Positions 44,080 through 54,865 of a DNA stretch of 64,000 nucleotides are shown here, one piece after another. The notes beneath the pieces are model-generated. The model did no database searches and had not been told where the DNA came from. It worked only from the letters and a program-made list of their open reading frames with translations. The translations under genes were made by a program, and so were the position numbers. How positions within the stretch are numbered: position 1 is the stretch's first letter; the number at the start of each line of letters is the position of its first letter. Origin of the DNA: Carettochelys insculpta (Eukaryota > Chordata > Testudines > Carettochelyidae); NCBI RefSeq assembly GCF_033958435.1, contig NC_134145.1, forward strand, positions 32,825,501 through 32,889,500, written 5' to 3'.

Positions 44080-44850
44080 ACGCAGCCGCCTGCCACAGCT
44101 TAGCACTTAGCTCCACAGAGGAGCCGGCGCCAATGCGGCTTAGCCTGAACGAGGGGCAGGTGGCCGTATTAACCCTCCAAAGCGGCGCACTTGGGGCACT
44201 CGCTCCGCTCCACCCCACCCCACCCCAGCGCAATCCTCACACGGTCACACACCACAGGCTCCCACCCCCTGCACAAGCGGCGCTCGCCGCTGCAGCCGGA
44301 GAGGGGAGACCAAGAGCCTTGGGAGGCTGCTGCTCTGAAGGGTGGAAGGAGCCTGGACTCTCTATGCCCCCAGGGCTCCGACGACGTCACTCGGGCCACG
44401 GCCTGACAACGAAGCCATCGTCGGACCCCGGTTACGAAGGGAAGCGAAATCACACCTTATCCGGCCGCTTCTCCCGCCCATGCACAAAATGGCGGCACCT
44501 GAGAACCGAGAGCAAGTGCAGAGCGCGCGAAGGGGCTCCCGGAGAGCGCCGATCGGTCGAGCGATCGCACTCCCCTCTCCGGCTCCCAGACCAGCCGAAT
44601 GACCGATTGATAAACTCGCCTTCCACTCCCCTCAGGAACGCGCGTCAGAGCCTCGTGGGCTGTTGCTCGGGCTTGGCCCTATCGGGGGCGCCCTCGCAAT
44701 GGCTGAGCAACGGAGGGGCCACTCAGCCTCTAATAGCGTCTGACTTGCCCCGCAGCAGATCACGGTCAGAGCTCTTGTCCTGTGTCGCCTTTAAAATCAC
44801 TCGTGGGATGTTTAGATTAGGAGGAGTTAAATGGTGGCTTGTTTCCTCCT
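44080..44850. promoter_or_regulatory. CpG-rich block, probable HFM1 promoter
   Basis: This is the only long CpG-rich, low-repeat block in the window, with many CG dinucleotides between 44090 and 44770. It lies 1.8 kb upstream of the first HFM1 exon with an ATG, whose acceptor requires an upstream non-coding exon. It contains AAAATGGCGGC at 44486-44496 on the plus strand, a good match to the YY1 core promoter motif, which usually lies just downstream of start sites and points along the transcript. Leftward HFM1 plus a plus-strand motif suggests bidirectional transcription. The long open frame across it is probably a by-product of high GC content. Confidence 0.65.
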
Positions 44851-45134
44851 TTTAGCTCTGCTAGGCCTGAGGATAACCAGGCACTCTTGGAAACTGCAGC
44901 ACGGATGTGGGTTTCAGGGATATGGAGGACATTGACAGGAGTGGGGCAAAGGGGGCTTTTTTACACCTTTGTATGTCAGGTGCTCATCCAGTGGAGCCAG
45001 TCATAAAGCTCTGGTGGCCCAGCTGTATAATCAACTCTCCCTTATTACCATTCCTTTTCACCAGAAATCACAATGGCCAGCCACTCCAATCCTCCTAAGG
45101 GCAAAATGGAAAATATGGCTCTTTTCAAAGCCTT

Positions 45135-45300
45135 CACACAAGTTCACGGCCTGAACAATTGTTCAGAATTGCTGGATCGGAAGAAGTAGGTCTGTTCCAT
45201 CAAAGCACATCACTTAGTAAATCACTGTTAGTCTTTAAAGTGCCACAGGACTGCTTTTTTGTTTCGTGAAGATACAGACTAACATGGCTACATCTCTGTG
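45135..45300 (+). mobile_element. Penelope-like element tail
   Basis: TCGGAAGAAGTAGGTCTGTT, then CACTTAGTAAATCACTG, TTAGTCTTTAAAGTGCCACA and GGACTGCTTTTTTG match the tail of the element at 40845-40926. It is a short 5'-truncated copy. Confidence 0.7.
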
Positions 45301-46263
45301 ACTATTCGCCCTGAGGTATGTAACTGAAGAGCACAACCAGCACAGCTGGTCCTAATGGGCCCTGGGGAAATGGGGGTTGTGGGGCAGGTGTGTCCTCCTG
45401 GCTGCTGTGCCCTCCCACCAGGCCATGCTGCAACCCAAGCCACCAGGCCACTCAGCTGCATCCCTGCCCCTCTCCAGTCCCCACGCAGCAAGTGTCCACT
45501 GGCTCTAGCCCCACATGGACCAGTCCATTTTGGCAGCCCCTTGACGTTGGCAGCCCCAGGTGATGGCCTAGATCACCCGTCCCTAGGACAGGCTTTGAAA
45601 ACCAGACCTATATGCACATTGTGCTAACAATGAAATAAGAGGGGGATGCAAAGAAAGGACAAATTCTGCTTAAAGTTACGAATCTGTGAATTTGGAGTAA
45701 TTCAATTGATGTGAGTAGATTTAGGGTTTGTCTATACATGGAATTATTCAGAAACTATTCTTGAATAACTCCTTTTTGACAGTGGTGTGCATGAAAGCAG
45801 AATTTAGTCTATGTTTTTCATTGTGAATGTTTGCATTAGCAAAAAATTCCTGGACACTATAGTATTAGCTGCATTAGGAAAAAAAGTAAATTAAATTCAA
45901 TAGGTTGACCTATAGCTTGTCTGTGGGAGATGTGCGCAAAGATCTAATATATTTTCATTTAACCCAAGAAGGGTTTTATTTATTTATTCCTGTTGCTGAA
46001 CTTGAACAAATTAACCACTGAATCTCTTATTAAAATTGACAAAATGATACAGTATTAGGTAAAATACTTTAATCGCAAAAGTTGGGCATTTTAGCAAATA
46101 TTGTAGACTGCACTTGCCTCACCATTAAATCCTTTTAAATAACAATTAATTGCTATATAGTCCCTGTCAAACTAAATTATAAACTGGTTCAAATATTTGA
46201 CATCCAACAAATAATATATTACAGTAGGAACTACTGTAAAATGTGTTTTCTCATACAGAAATA
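45300..46263. other. Intergenic, no gene seen
   Basis: The stretch 45300-45600 is GC-rich and non-repetitive with no recognisable protein. At 45725-45790 a lone GGGTTTGTCTATACATGGAA looks like a Harbinger-type end. The rest is AT-rich. Confidence 0.45.
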
Positions 46264-46587
46264 TAAATTGAACCTCTCTAATTGACACCCTTGGGACTTG
46301 ATGGGTGCAGGATGAGAGAATTTGCTGGACCACAAGAGGTCATATTGTTTAGCAGTTATACCAACACTTCCCCTGCTTACTGGGCTCATAGAAGACATTT
46401 AGGGGTAAATTACAGCTAAATAACAGCACAGAACACCAACAGCTGGACTGATAGCTGGAAACAAACTTCATAGGACCATAGGAAACTTGGCCACATGCAT
46501 GATAAGTGGTCATCCAGCTAGCTAAAATAATTTCAGATTGTGGAGTTTGCTGCACAAGAGATTTCCAGATTAGGGAGGTTCAACATG
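46264..46587. mobile_element. Tigger-type MITE, 324 bp
   Basis: The ends TAAATTGAACCTCTCTAATT and TTAGGGAGGTTCAACATG are degraded copies of the CAGGTTGAACCTCTCTA repeat, with TA on both sides (46262-46263 and 46588-46589). The interior (AATAACAGCACAGAACACCA, GATAAGTGGTCATCCAGCTA) matches 30545-30690. Confidence 0.75.
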
Positions 46588-46589
46588 TA

Positions 46590-48080
46590 GATGAAAAAGA
46601 TTTTTTTCTCAAATACAGATTTATGATCTTTCTGTATTTTCTCTTTTATTTACAAACAAAATTTTGGTTCCCCTTTCTTGAAAATATTCTTTAATACTTT
46701 ACATTCCATTTCAAGGACTTAGAGTGTATTTATATAATTTTAAGTATATCCTCAGAACACTGTACAGGATCAGGTCATGATAAAAACATACAGTAAAGGT
46801 AATACTCTTCCACATAGGCATATACATTTTTCAGTTGTCACCATCACAGAAATGTCTGTCCTGGAAGGACTCAGAATCAAACCTATATGTTGTGTGAAGT
46901 TATGCCAAGACCCACACTCACGTATTCACAGTTTCTAGCCCTCTTGTATCTGAGTACTGGACAGCCAGCCAGAGGTAAGCTATAAGCTCGGTCATATTTC
47001 CTATTCCAGTAGGATAATTGAATCTTTGCTTGTCAGTGCAGAATAAAATAAATGTGAGCAGTTCCCACCTGGGACAGGGTGGCCTACTGGCTAGGCCCCC
47101 TGGCTGGGGCCTGGGTCTTCAGCCCCACTTGAGAGTCTAGGGGATAAGTTTGGGGCATGGTCCTGAGAGTCTAGTTCCCCCTTTGATGGGAGAGAGGTTC
47201 CCTGGGAGAGGCTCCCCACTAACCTCTGTGCCTAGGGGAGGTCCTGAGGCCATGCCCTCTGGTGGTCAATTGGGTGGCAGCTTTAGCTCAGGCCCTGCTG
47301 CCTCAGAGCCAGATCCTGCCTCTTGGCTAGTCAGCCCCAAACTGGGCTAGCTTCCCTCCCTTTATACACCTCCAGGCCTGACGCTGGCTGCAGGTGAACA
47401 GGGGTGGAGGCTGATTGAACCAACAGGCCCGGCCTTCCTCTCACACTCTTACAATGAAGGATTTCACAGTAGACTACTTAGAATCCTGTCATAATTTAAG
47501 ATGAATGGAAATCAAATTAGGAAACTATTACCATTGTACACTAATCTGTCCAAAAAAGAGGAAGAAAGTTCATGTCCATTTTATATATGTAATGCATTTT
47601 GAGTCCAGAAAGCATTTTTCCTTTTTACTATTAGAAAGCATCTCCAATTCTGCTGGCCTCAGGCAAGTTTCCATCTTAGTTTGCAACATCTGCTTGTAGC
47701 TGACCAGACTTAAAAGTTTAAAGCAACAATACAAACAGCTCATTTTAAAGCCTTCTATTTAGATTCCCTTCCCTAGGTGGCATCTCTCCGAAATACACAA
47801 ACACACAAATCACATAAAATATATAGCAAAGCAGCCTCCCAACAGCTCCAAGAGAGTTTAATTTTTGATTTCCCCCAAGGATAACATCTGATCTGCCATA
47901 TGTTTTGAGTCTTTCCAGCTCATAGAGATCACCTGCTAAGTCATAAACTTGCATATTCTGGAGAAATCTGACTAAAAACTCACAAACATAAAAATGTCAG
48001 GGGTCAGCGACCCAAACAACAATAAAATTATACATGTCCCAGCCATATACAAGTCTGTCCTCATGGTGACACCGATTGTT
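46590..48080. other. Intergenic, no gene seen
   Basis: The block 47040-47450 is GC-richer (GGACAGGGTGGCCTACTGGC) and may be an unrecognised repeat. The remainder is AT-rich with no credible coding sequence. Confidence 0.45.
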
Positions 48081-48084
48081 CAAT

Positions 48085-48262
48085 TTTTGGCCCGTTCTTT
48101 CAAAAGAGCAGGGGCTGTATGGATACTCTCTGTTGAAAGAGCGGCTTGATTTTTTGATCCACTTTTTTGTGTGTGGACATGCTTTTTCAAAAGAAGCTTT
48201 TTCAGACGAGATCTTTCAGAAGAACTTCTTTTGAAGGATCATTGTAGTTTAGACATAGCCTA
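48085..48262. mobile_element. Harbinger-type MITE fragment
   Basis: TTCTTTCAAAAGAGCAGGGG, TTTGTGTGTGGACATGC and the right end TTTAGACATAGCC match the right half of the element at 37872-38192. Confidence 0.65.
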
Positions 48263-48374
48263 TAAGTTCTGTGGAAGTTACAAATTGAGCAAAGCAACAT
48301 AAGAAGTTTTTAGATGCAGAAAAACCTCAAGACTGAACCAGGTGGAGAGATACGTATGTGATATTGTTCTCTCA

Positions 48375-49056
48375 AGCTGCATCTACACGTGCACGCTACT
48401 TCGAAGTAGCGGCACCAACTTCGAAATAGCGCCCGTCGCGTCTACACGCGTCGGGCGCTATTTCAAAGTTAACTTCGACGTTAGGCGGCGAGACGTCGAA
48501 GTCGCTAACCTCATGAGGAGATAGGAATAGCGCCCTACTTCGACGTTGAACGTCGAAGTAGGGACCGTGTAGACGATCCGCGTCCCGCAACGTCGAAATT
48601 GCTGGGTCCTCCATGGCGGCCATCAGCTGGGGGGTTGAGAGATGCTCTCTCTCCAGCCCCTGCGGGGCTCTATGGTCACCGTGGGCAGCAGCCCTTAGCC
48701 CAGGGCTTCTGGCTGCTTCTGCGGCAGCTGGGGATCTATGCTGCAGGCACAGGGTCTGCAACCAGTTGTCAGCTCTGTGTATCTTGTGTTGTTTAGTGCA
48801 ACTGTGTCTGGGAGGGGCCCTTTAAGGGAGCGGCTGGCTGTTGAGTCCGCCCTGTGACCCTGTCTGCAGCTGTGCCTGGCATCCCTATTTCGATGTGTGC
48901 TACTTTGACGTGTAGACGTTCCCTCGCTGCGCCTATTTCGATGTTGGGCTGAGCAACGTCGAAGTTGAACATCGACGTTGCCGGCCCTGGAGGACGTGTA
49001 GACGTTATTCATCGAAATAGACTATTTCGATGTTGGCTGCACGTGTAGACGTAGCC
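48375..49056. mobile_element. Harbinger-type non-autonomous element, 682 bp
   Basis: The ends AGCTGCATCTACACGTGCAC and GCTGCACGTGTAGACGTAGCC are inverted repeats with TCA duplicated (48372-48374 and 49057-49059). It is homologous over its whole length to 17624-18333, including the GC-rich core and the two minus-strand open frames (48761-48396 and 49012-48695). It ends only 63 bases before the large Harbinger at 49120. Confidence 0.85.
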
Positions 49057-49604
49057 TCAGTCTCCTTTGCTTAGCCTTCTCTATGGATGGGGAAGAAATA
49101 CCTTCTCTGGTTCTTCTTAGGGTATGTCTACACTACAAAAGAAAATAGACTTTTAATAAATTCAACTTTTTAATCTCGATCTCATAAATTCAAATTGTCC
49201 ACAAATGTTTTGGTAAGTTAACCTACCGTTTCTCTGTGTCAACTTACTGCAGCTCCATTGTCTTATCCACGTTTGACTGCATAAGCAGTGAATTGTGGGT
49301 ACCTATCCCACAGTGCCTTAGCCCTGTTGCATTCTGGGGGTTTTGTACCACTGGGTTGTGGGGAAAAAAACTGCTGCAGTTACTTGTGAGTGTTTGATGT
49401 CACTATCCCAAAATGCAAAGCACTCTCCCAGAATTCAGAGCACCCACTAACTGCATGAAAAACGAATGGGCAATCGCACCATTTTCTCCAACACAGTGCT
49501 AGCGCAAACATAGATACTCAAATGCTTCTAGTCATTGCATAGACTATTACAGCAACTTCCTGGAATGTCGTGCAGTTTATCTTTCAACTACAAAGGCACT
49601 GGGC

Positions 49605-50770
49605 TGAGATGATGATTGAAGATCATGCTGAAGATGTTGGAGAGGAAATTGCTCAACTGCAGGCCAAGAACTTAGAATTGTTGGCCACCCTGGATGCAGT
49701 GCTTACAGTGAAGTGGCAGTTTTGAACACGTGAAACCAGCACACACTGGTGGAACCACATAGTTTTGGAGTCCTGGGATGACCAGAGGTGGGTGCACAAG
49801 TCCACTTCTATGGAACTTTGTGATTTGCTGGCCCCCCCATCCTGAAGTGCAGCAATACAAGGATGAGACCAGCTATAATGGTTCACAGATGAGTGGCAAT
49901 TACTCCATGGAAATTTGCAATGCCCAACAGTTGCCGATAAACGGCAAATCAGTTCAGTGTGGGCAGATCTACAGTGGGGGCTGCAGTAGTGCAGGTAGCC
50001 AATGCAATCTGTTGGCATCTCTTGAGGAATATTGTGACCCTGGGAGATGTAAAGGCCATAATGGATGACTTTGCTGCCAGGGCATTTGCTACCTGCAGTG
50101 GGACAAAAAAGGTCACACACACACCCCCATCATGGCCCGGGAACACCTGGCCTCTGAATATATAAACAGAAAAGGATGTTTTTCGATGGTGTTGCAGGCA
50201 TTGGTAGATCACAAAGGTTGTTTCACCGACATCAACATGGGATGGTCAGGAAAGGGTCACAACATGTGCATCTTCAGAAATTCTGGGCTGTACAGAAAGT
50301 TCCTGGATGGGACTTTTTTCCCAGACTAAGAAATCAAGATTGGCAACATGGAGATGCCTGTAGTATCACTGGGTGACCCTGCTTACTCACTGCTTCCTTG
50401 CCTCATGAAGCCATACACAGGTGCCCTGGACCACAGTGAGGATTACTTCAATTTCAGATTCAGCAAGTGCAGAACAGTGATGGAATGCACCTTTGTTGTA
50501 TAAAAGTGAGGTTCAGGTGCCTATTGACCCATTTAGACCTTTCAGAAACTAATGTCCCTACCGTGGTTACAGTGTGCACTGTAGCTGCACAACATTTGTG
50601 AATCCAGGTGAGAGAATTTCATGAGCACCTGGAGTGCACAGGCTTATGCTATGAACAGGGCTTATTCACAGCTGCCCACAAGGGCATTCTCCAATGAGAA
50701 TGCAGAGGCTATGGCAATCAGGGAGGCTTTGAAAAATAGCTCCATGAATGATCAGGCGGCCACATGATTC
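49605..50770 (+). pseudogene. Harbinger DDE transposase pseudogene
   Basis: Recognisable blocks of the Harbinger (DDE_Tnp_4) transposase are GRSTVGAAVVQVANAI, REHLASEYINRKGCFSMVLQ, ALVDHKGCFTDINMGWSGKG, FRNSGLYRKFLDGTFFPD, SLGDPAYSLLPCLMKPYTG and a CRTVMECTF segment. The second aspartate (GDPAY) and the glutamate (MECTF) of the DDE triad are visible. The first, normally in an AIDGTHI-like motif, is replaced by a GTKKVTHTP stretch at about 50099-50130. Frames change near 49960, 50135 and 50330 and stops follow 50500. Same domain as the host gene HARBI1, but clearly transposon-borne. Confidence 0.85.
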
Positions 50771-51570
50771 TGCTGTATTTCACTATTATAATACCACCAT
50801 CCACCCCACTCTCCAAAATGATTTGTGCATCCCACAATGACCAATAAATCAGAGCATGGCTTTCACAGAAAAAATACTTTTATTTGGGGGAAGGGGATAA
50901 GGTGCAGGAAAAAGACTGGATGTAAAGTGAGGGTTGTTTTCAAAATAAGAATATTTGTATTTTGTGGGGCGTGGAAAGGCTAATGTTATTTTTTAGCTCA
51001 GGTGCACACATACATGAAATAAGCCAGGTTTGGCACTCTGGGCATTGCCTCTGGGGTCTCATCAGCCCCATCAGCTTTTGTAACCCTCACCCACTCCCGG
51101 TTCCCTCTGCCACAAGCCCTCTGTGGACCTTGGCGTAGCAGTGGACAGCAGGACTATCAGCCCCCTCCACTCTCGCCCAGTTCCCTCTGCCACAAGTGTC
51201 CGTAGCGATTTGTGCACCCCACCATGCATGTGAACCAATAAATCAAACCACGGTTGTCTTCAAAAGAATATGTTTATTTGGTGGGGAGAGGGTTGAGGGG
51301 CTGGGAAAAGAAGATGTGTCAAGGGAGGTGGAATGACATTTTGCACTGGGTCTTGAGGGTGGAGCAGCAGACTGTCCTTGCCTTCCCTCCCCACATTTGG
51401 GGACCTGGATTCAGGGGAGTCCAGGCAGCAGGGAGCAGAGCCCACAAATTGAAAGCTACATAGGGAGTCCCTCTGCAACTCCAGCATGGAGTGCAGGACC
51501 TCAGTTTGGTCTGTCACAGCCATGATGAGCTGTGCTGTGTCCTCTCTCAGGTGCATAGATTGCTCTTTCC
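50770..51570. other. Harbinger interior, partly duplicated
   Basis: The segment near 50840-50900 (ACCAATAAATCAGAGCATGG then TTTTATTTGGGGGAAGG) recurs at about 51230-51290 (ACCAATAAATCAAACCACGG then TTTATTTGGTGGGGAG), indicating an internal duplication of about 390 bases. AATAAA occurs in both copies and the first may be the transposase polyadenylation signal. Confidence 0.6.
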
Positions 51571-52694
51571 CAGTGGTTCCCAAAGTTTTCGGCATCATGC
51601 CCCCCTTTTGATTTTTTGAGAAACACTCGTGCCCCCTCACCTCTTCTTTACCATCATCCAACTCCCATTTTGACAAAAAATTCAACTCATAATTTAAAAC
51701 AAACACAAAAACTTGATATAAAATGTTATTTAAAATTAAAAATAAGCACAAACAGTTCTTCTTGGCCCCTTGCGGTGTGTGGTGCATCCCCAGCTGGCCA
51801 GCTGCCTGAGCCCCATGACAGTTGCCAGAGCTGCCCACGCCAGCTGCCTGCCCACCTGAGATCTGTACTGCCAGAGCTGCCTGCCTGAGCCCTGTGCCAC
51901 TGCAGCCAGCCACCTGCCTTCCTGCCAGCCACTAGGGTCAGCCACCTGCATGCCCACTGGTCACCCAAGTCCCACACTACTGGGACCAGCTGCCCACCCA
52001 CCCACCAGCCACCTGCCCCAGCTACAGGCCAGCTGCCTGAGCCACCTGCCCAAGCCCCGTGCTGCCAGGGCCAGCCGCCCGCCCACCATCCCAAGCCACC
52101 TGAGCCCCACGCTGCCAGGCCCAGCCACCTGCCCACCATCCTGAGCCCCACACTGCTGGGTCAAGCCACTCACCTGCCAGCCTGCACCCTATGCTGCTGG
52201 GACCAGCCACCCACGCTGCTGGAGCCAGCCACCCAAGCCCTGCACTGCTGCAGACAGCCACCCAAGCCCCTGACCACCCGAGCCCTATGATGCTGGAGCC
52301 AGCTGCCCAAGTCCCACGTGTCCCGCAAGCTGTCCGGCTGCCAGAGCCATGCAAGCCCTGCGAGCCGCCTGCCTAAGTCTTTCCCCTCCCAGAGAGCCCG
52401 GCACCCCCAGCCCCATATCTAACCCCATCCTCCTCCTCCTACCCACCCCCCCAAACCCACACTTACTCACCTTTGCAGGAGGCAGCTAGCTCCAAATGGG
52501 TCTTTGCTGGCTGCCTGCTTTTTATAGTGGCTGCACCAGGTCACCTGCATAAAATGGCAGGGGCTGAGAGACAGAAGCAAAGGCTGGCTCTTTCTTTGGT
52601 TGGGGGGAATGATGGGGGACTGTGTCACCTCACGCCTCCCTGGAATTTCTTCACACACCCCCAGTGGGGCACACCCCCAGTTTGGGAAACGATG
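51571..52694. mobile_element. hAT-type element nested in the Harbinger, 1124 bp
   Basis: The left end CAGTGGTTCCCAAAGTTTTC and right end CCCCAGTTTGGGAAACGATG are inverted repeats typical of hAT elements. The 8-base duplication CTCTTTCC is perfect (51563-51570 and 52695-52702). No transposase frame remains; the middle is filled by a low-complexity tandem array. Confidence 0.92.
51775..52485. repeat. Low-complexity array of AGCCACCTGCCCACC type
   Basis: Imperfect repeats of about 20-45 bases share CAGCCACCTGCC, GCCCCACACTGCTGG and GAGCCAGCTGCC. They keep long open frames on both strands (for example 52151-51726 minus) that are artefacts of composition. It lies inside the nested hAT element. 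Confidence 0.8.
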
Positions 52695-52702
52695 CTCTTT
52701 CC

Positions 52703-53800
52703 TGAACTTCAGGACTGTCTGCCAACACTGTGCTGTGTCCCTCTGGCTGGCAGTGGATGTTGTTTCAGCCTGCTCCAGGTGCTGCAGGATAAGGTCAAAA
52801 CTGAGATACAATTCACACAAAGCACTTACCCATAGAATGAATGGGTCTCTGTCTTTACAATCAGTGAAACTTTCTTTTTGCAAGGCCACTTTTGGCTTCT
52901 TAAGTATGACAAGGAATCAAACTCTGCATTGCACAACCCATCACTTATCCAGACCATTTAATTGTGGACATGGTAAGCGATTGTCCACTTAATTAGGGGC
53001 AGGGGAGAGGGGTGCAAAGCAGGGAAAGCCAGCCAGTGTCTGGGAGCAGGGGAAAAAGTTTTTTTGGCTGTTCCCTGATGCAATCCTCCACAAGGAAAAC
53101 CTGCGTGTACTGGGCATGCCAGTGTCTGCGAGCAGGGTCCACAGAACCCAGCAGCCACATGGCAAAAGGGAAAGGTTTGATTGCAGCCTTCTGAATGGCT
53201 GGTAGAGAGGGATCCCTGTAAAGTGCAAAGAAATGCAGGGAGAAAGTTTTCCAGCTGCATGGCAAGGCAAAAACATTTCTTCTTGTCTCCCAATTAAGCC
53301 GGCATCATGGTGGGAAGGGAAAAGACCAGGAGAGCCTGCAAGCTACGCAGAGCGGGGAAAACAGAGTGCCTGCCAGCTACGTGGTGTGGCAACGCGGTTC
53401 AGGGAAATGTCAAAGGGCGGGGATCATTGCAGAGAAATCCAAACCAAATAACCATGCTTCTTTAGGTTGCCAAAGAAGAAATCACCCTTGTAAGAATAAC
53501 AGATTGCAAAAAAGAAGAGATGCTCATCCTGAGTGAGCTCAAGCCTGGAAAATTTGTCAAAATCCTGTGTGGCACCATGACACCAGATTGCTATCTTGTT
53601 GCCTGGCATGGCAAAGTGTGCTATCATAGAAGCTGCAATAAGTCAGGCCTGCCCAAAAACATCATGCAAAAAATGAGTACCTGGATGAGGCCTGCCTGGA
53701 GATCTCCAAAAAGGATAAGCACTACATCCCCAGAAATGTTAACATGCTATTCTGAGGGGCATAGATTCATAGAAAACCTATACCTATATTCACCTGCAAC
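52703..53800. other. Harbinger interior, no intact gene
   Basis: Continuation of the Harbinger element after the hAT insertion. Several overlapping open frames of 60-110 codons on both strands around 53000-53290 have no recognised domain. Confidence 0.5.
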
Positions 53801-54370
53801 CCGCTTGTACCATTCAGAAAAAAATACTCACCAGGACAGCTGGGCCCCAATGTTTCAGGGATCACATTAGAGATGACCGGCTCAAGGTTGAGAGTGAAGA
53901 GCTCCGGGCTGTTGGGAGCAGCTTCCTTGGGCCCCTGCTGGTTGCCCACATCCTCCTCTCCCTTGGGCTCTTCCTCCTGTCCCGCCTCCCCCACATAGGC
54001 TCATCTCCTCTCAGCTCACTCCTGACTGCGGAATGGGGCCTCTTGAAGAGTCCCAATTAAGATTGTGGAACCTGGTCAGGTCCCCCCAAGAATCGCACCC
54101 AGCTGTTCATAATACTGGCACGTCTTTGGAGATGACCCGGACCACCCGTTGACTTCTCAGACTTTCTGATAAGCCTGCCGGAGTTCTTTCACCTTCACAC
54201 GCCATTGCTGAACATCCTGGGACTTAACCTCTGTTGATCATGCCACGTGAAATCTTTTCATAAATGTCCGCATTTTGCTTTGACACTCGAAGTCTGCCTG
54301 CCACTGACTCCTCTTCTTAGACAGCAAGGAGATCCATGATCTCCTGATGGGTCTATGCTGGAGCTCTCTT
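53800..54370 (-). pseudogene. Harbinger Myb/SANT-like DNA-binding protein pseudogene
   Basis: On the minus strand, with interruptions by stops, the sequence reads APAWSHQEIMDLLAV, SKQNADIYERFHVA, QQWRVKVKELRQAYQKV and SGSSPKTCQYYEQLGAILG. This is the trihelix/Myb-like domain carried by vertebrate Harbinger elements as their second gene, needed for nuclear import and terminal binding of the transposase. Downstream an acidic segment (EAGQEEEPKGEEDV) follows. At least three in-frame stops are present. It converges with the transposase gene. Confidence 0.75.
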
Positions 54371-54865
54371 GCGACCCAAAGAACTCAGACCGCAAACCTG
54401 AGTACCCAAGAGGGCAAGATGGCTACTGATGTGATGCAATGTAATGAGTATCGAGGTGATGTGATGGCTAGTGATGTGATGGCTAAAAGAAATTCAGGCT
54501 TCTGGGCACCCTTTAAATTTCCTGGGGTTGCTGGTGATGAATTCAAATTTGTGGGCTTCCTGTTATCAACTTCCTGTGCACCTGGAAAGCAGAGGAGATA
54601 GAAGCGGCCAGAGCGGACAATCATGCAGCATTGTGAGGTCTATATGGGACATCTCTGGAAGATAATAAAGTTGATTAAAAGACAGAACATGTCCACACTA
54701 GCCTTAATTCAAACTTTTAAATTTGAACTTAATGCTACATCGAGTCACTTCTCACAGTTTTATAATATCAAATTTAGCGCTCCTTAAAATCAGTGAAGAC
54801 AGTGATGTAAAATCGAGTTAATTGCCTTAAATTTGACTTTATCAAATAGTGGAGACATAGTCTTA

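Larger units (their letters stand above)
49120..54862 (+). mobile_element. PIF/Harbinger DNA transposon, 5.7 kb, decayed autonomous type
   Basis: The left end GGGTATGTCTACACTACAAA and right end AATAGTGGAGACATAGTC are terminal inverted repeats. The flanking TTA is duplicated (49117-49119 and 54863-54865), the target preferred by PIF/Harbinger. It carries both genes of that superfamily: a DDE transposase on the plus strand (about 49605-50770) and a Myb/SANT-like protein on the minus strand (about 53800-54370). Both are broken. A 1124-bp hAT element is nested at 51571-52694. The terminal repeat is shared with the short elements listed elsewhere in this window. Confidence 0.9.

Noticed and set aside
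44133..44855. Open frame of 240 codons in the CpG block
   Set aside because: Arg/Pro/Ser-rich composition expected from GC content, other frames are also open, and no domain is recognisable.
49605..50770. Possible host HARBI1 gene
   Set aside because: Frameshifts, loss of the first catalytic aspartate and surrounding Harbinger ends show a transposon copy.
51260..52354. Long open frames on both strands
   Set aside because: They lie in the low-complexity array of the nested hAT element and are products of repeat composition.
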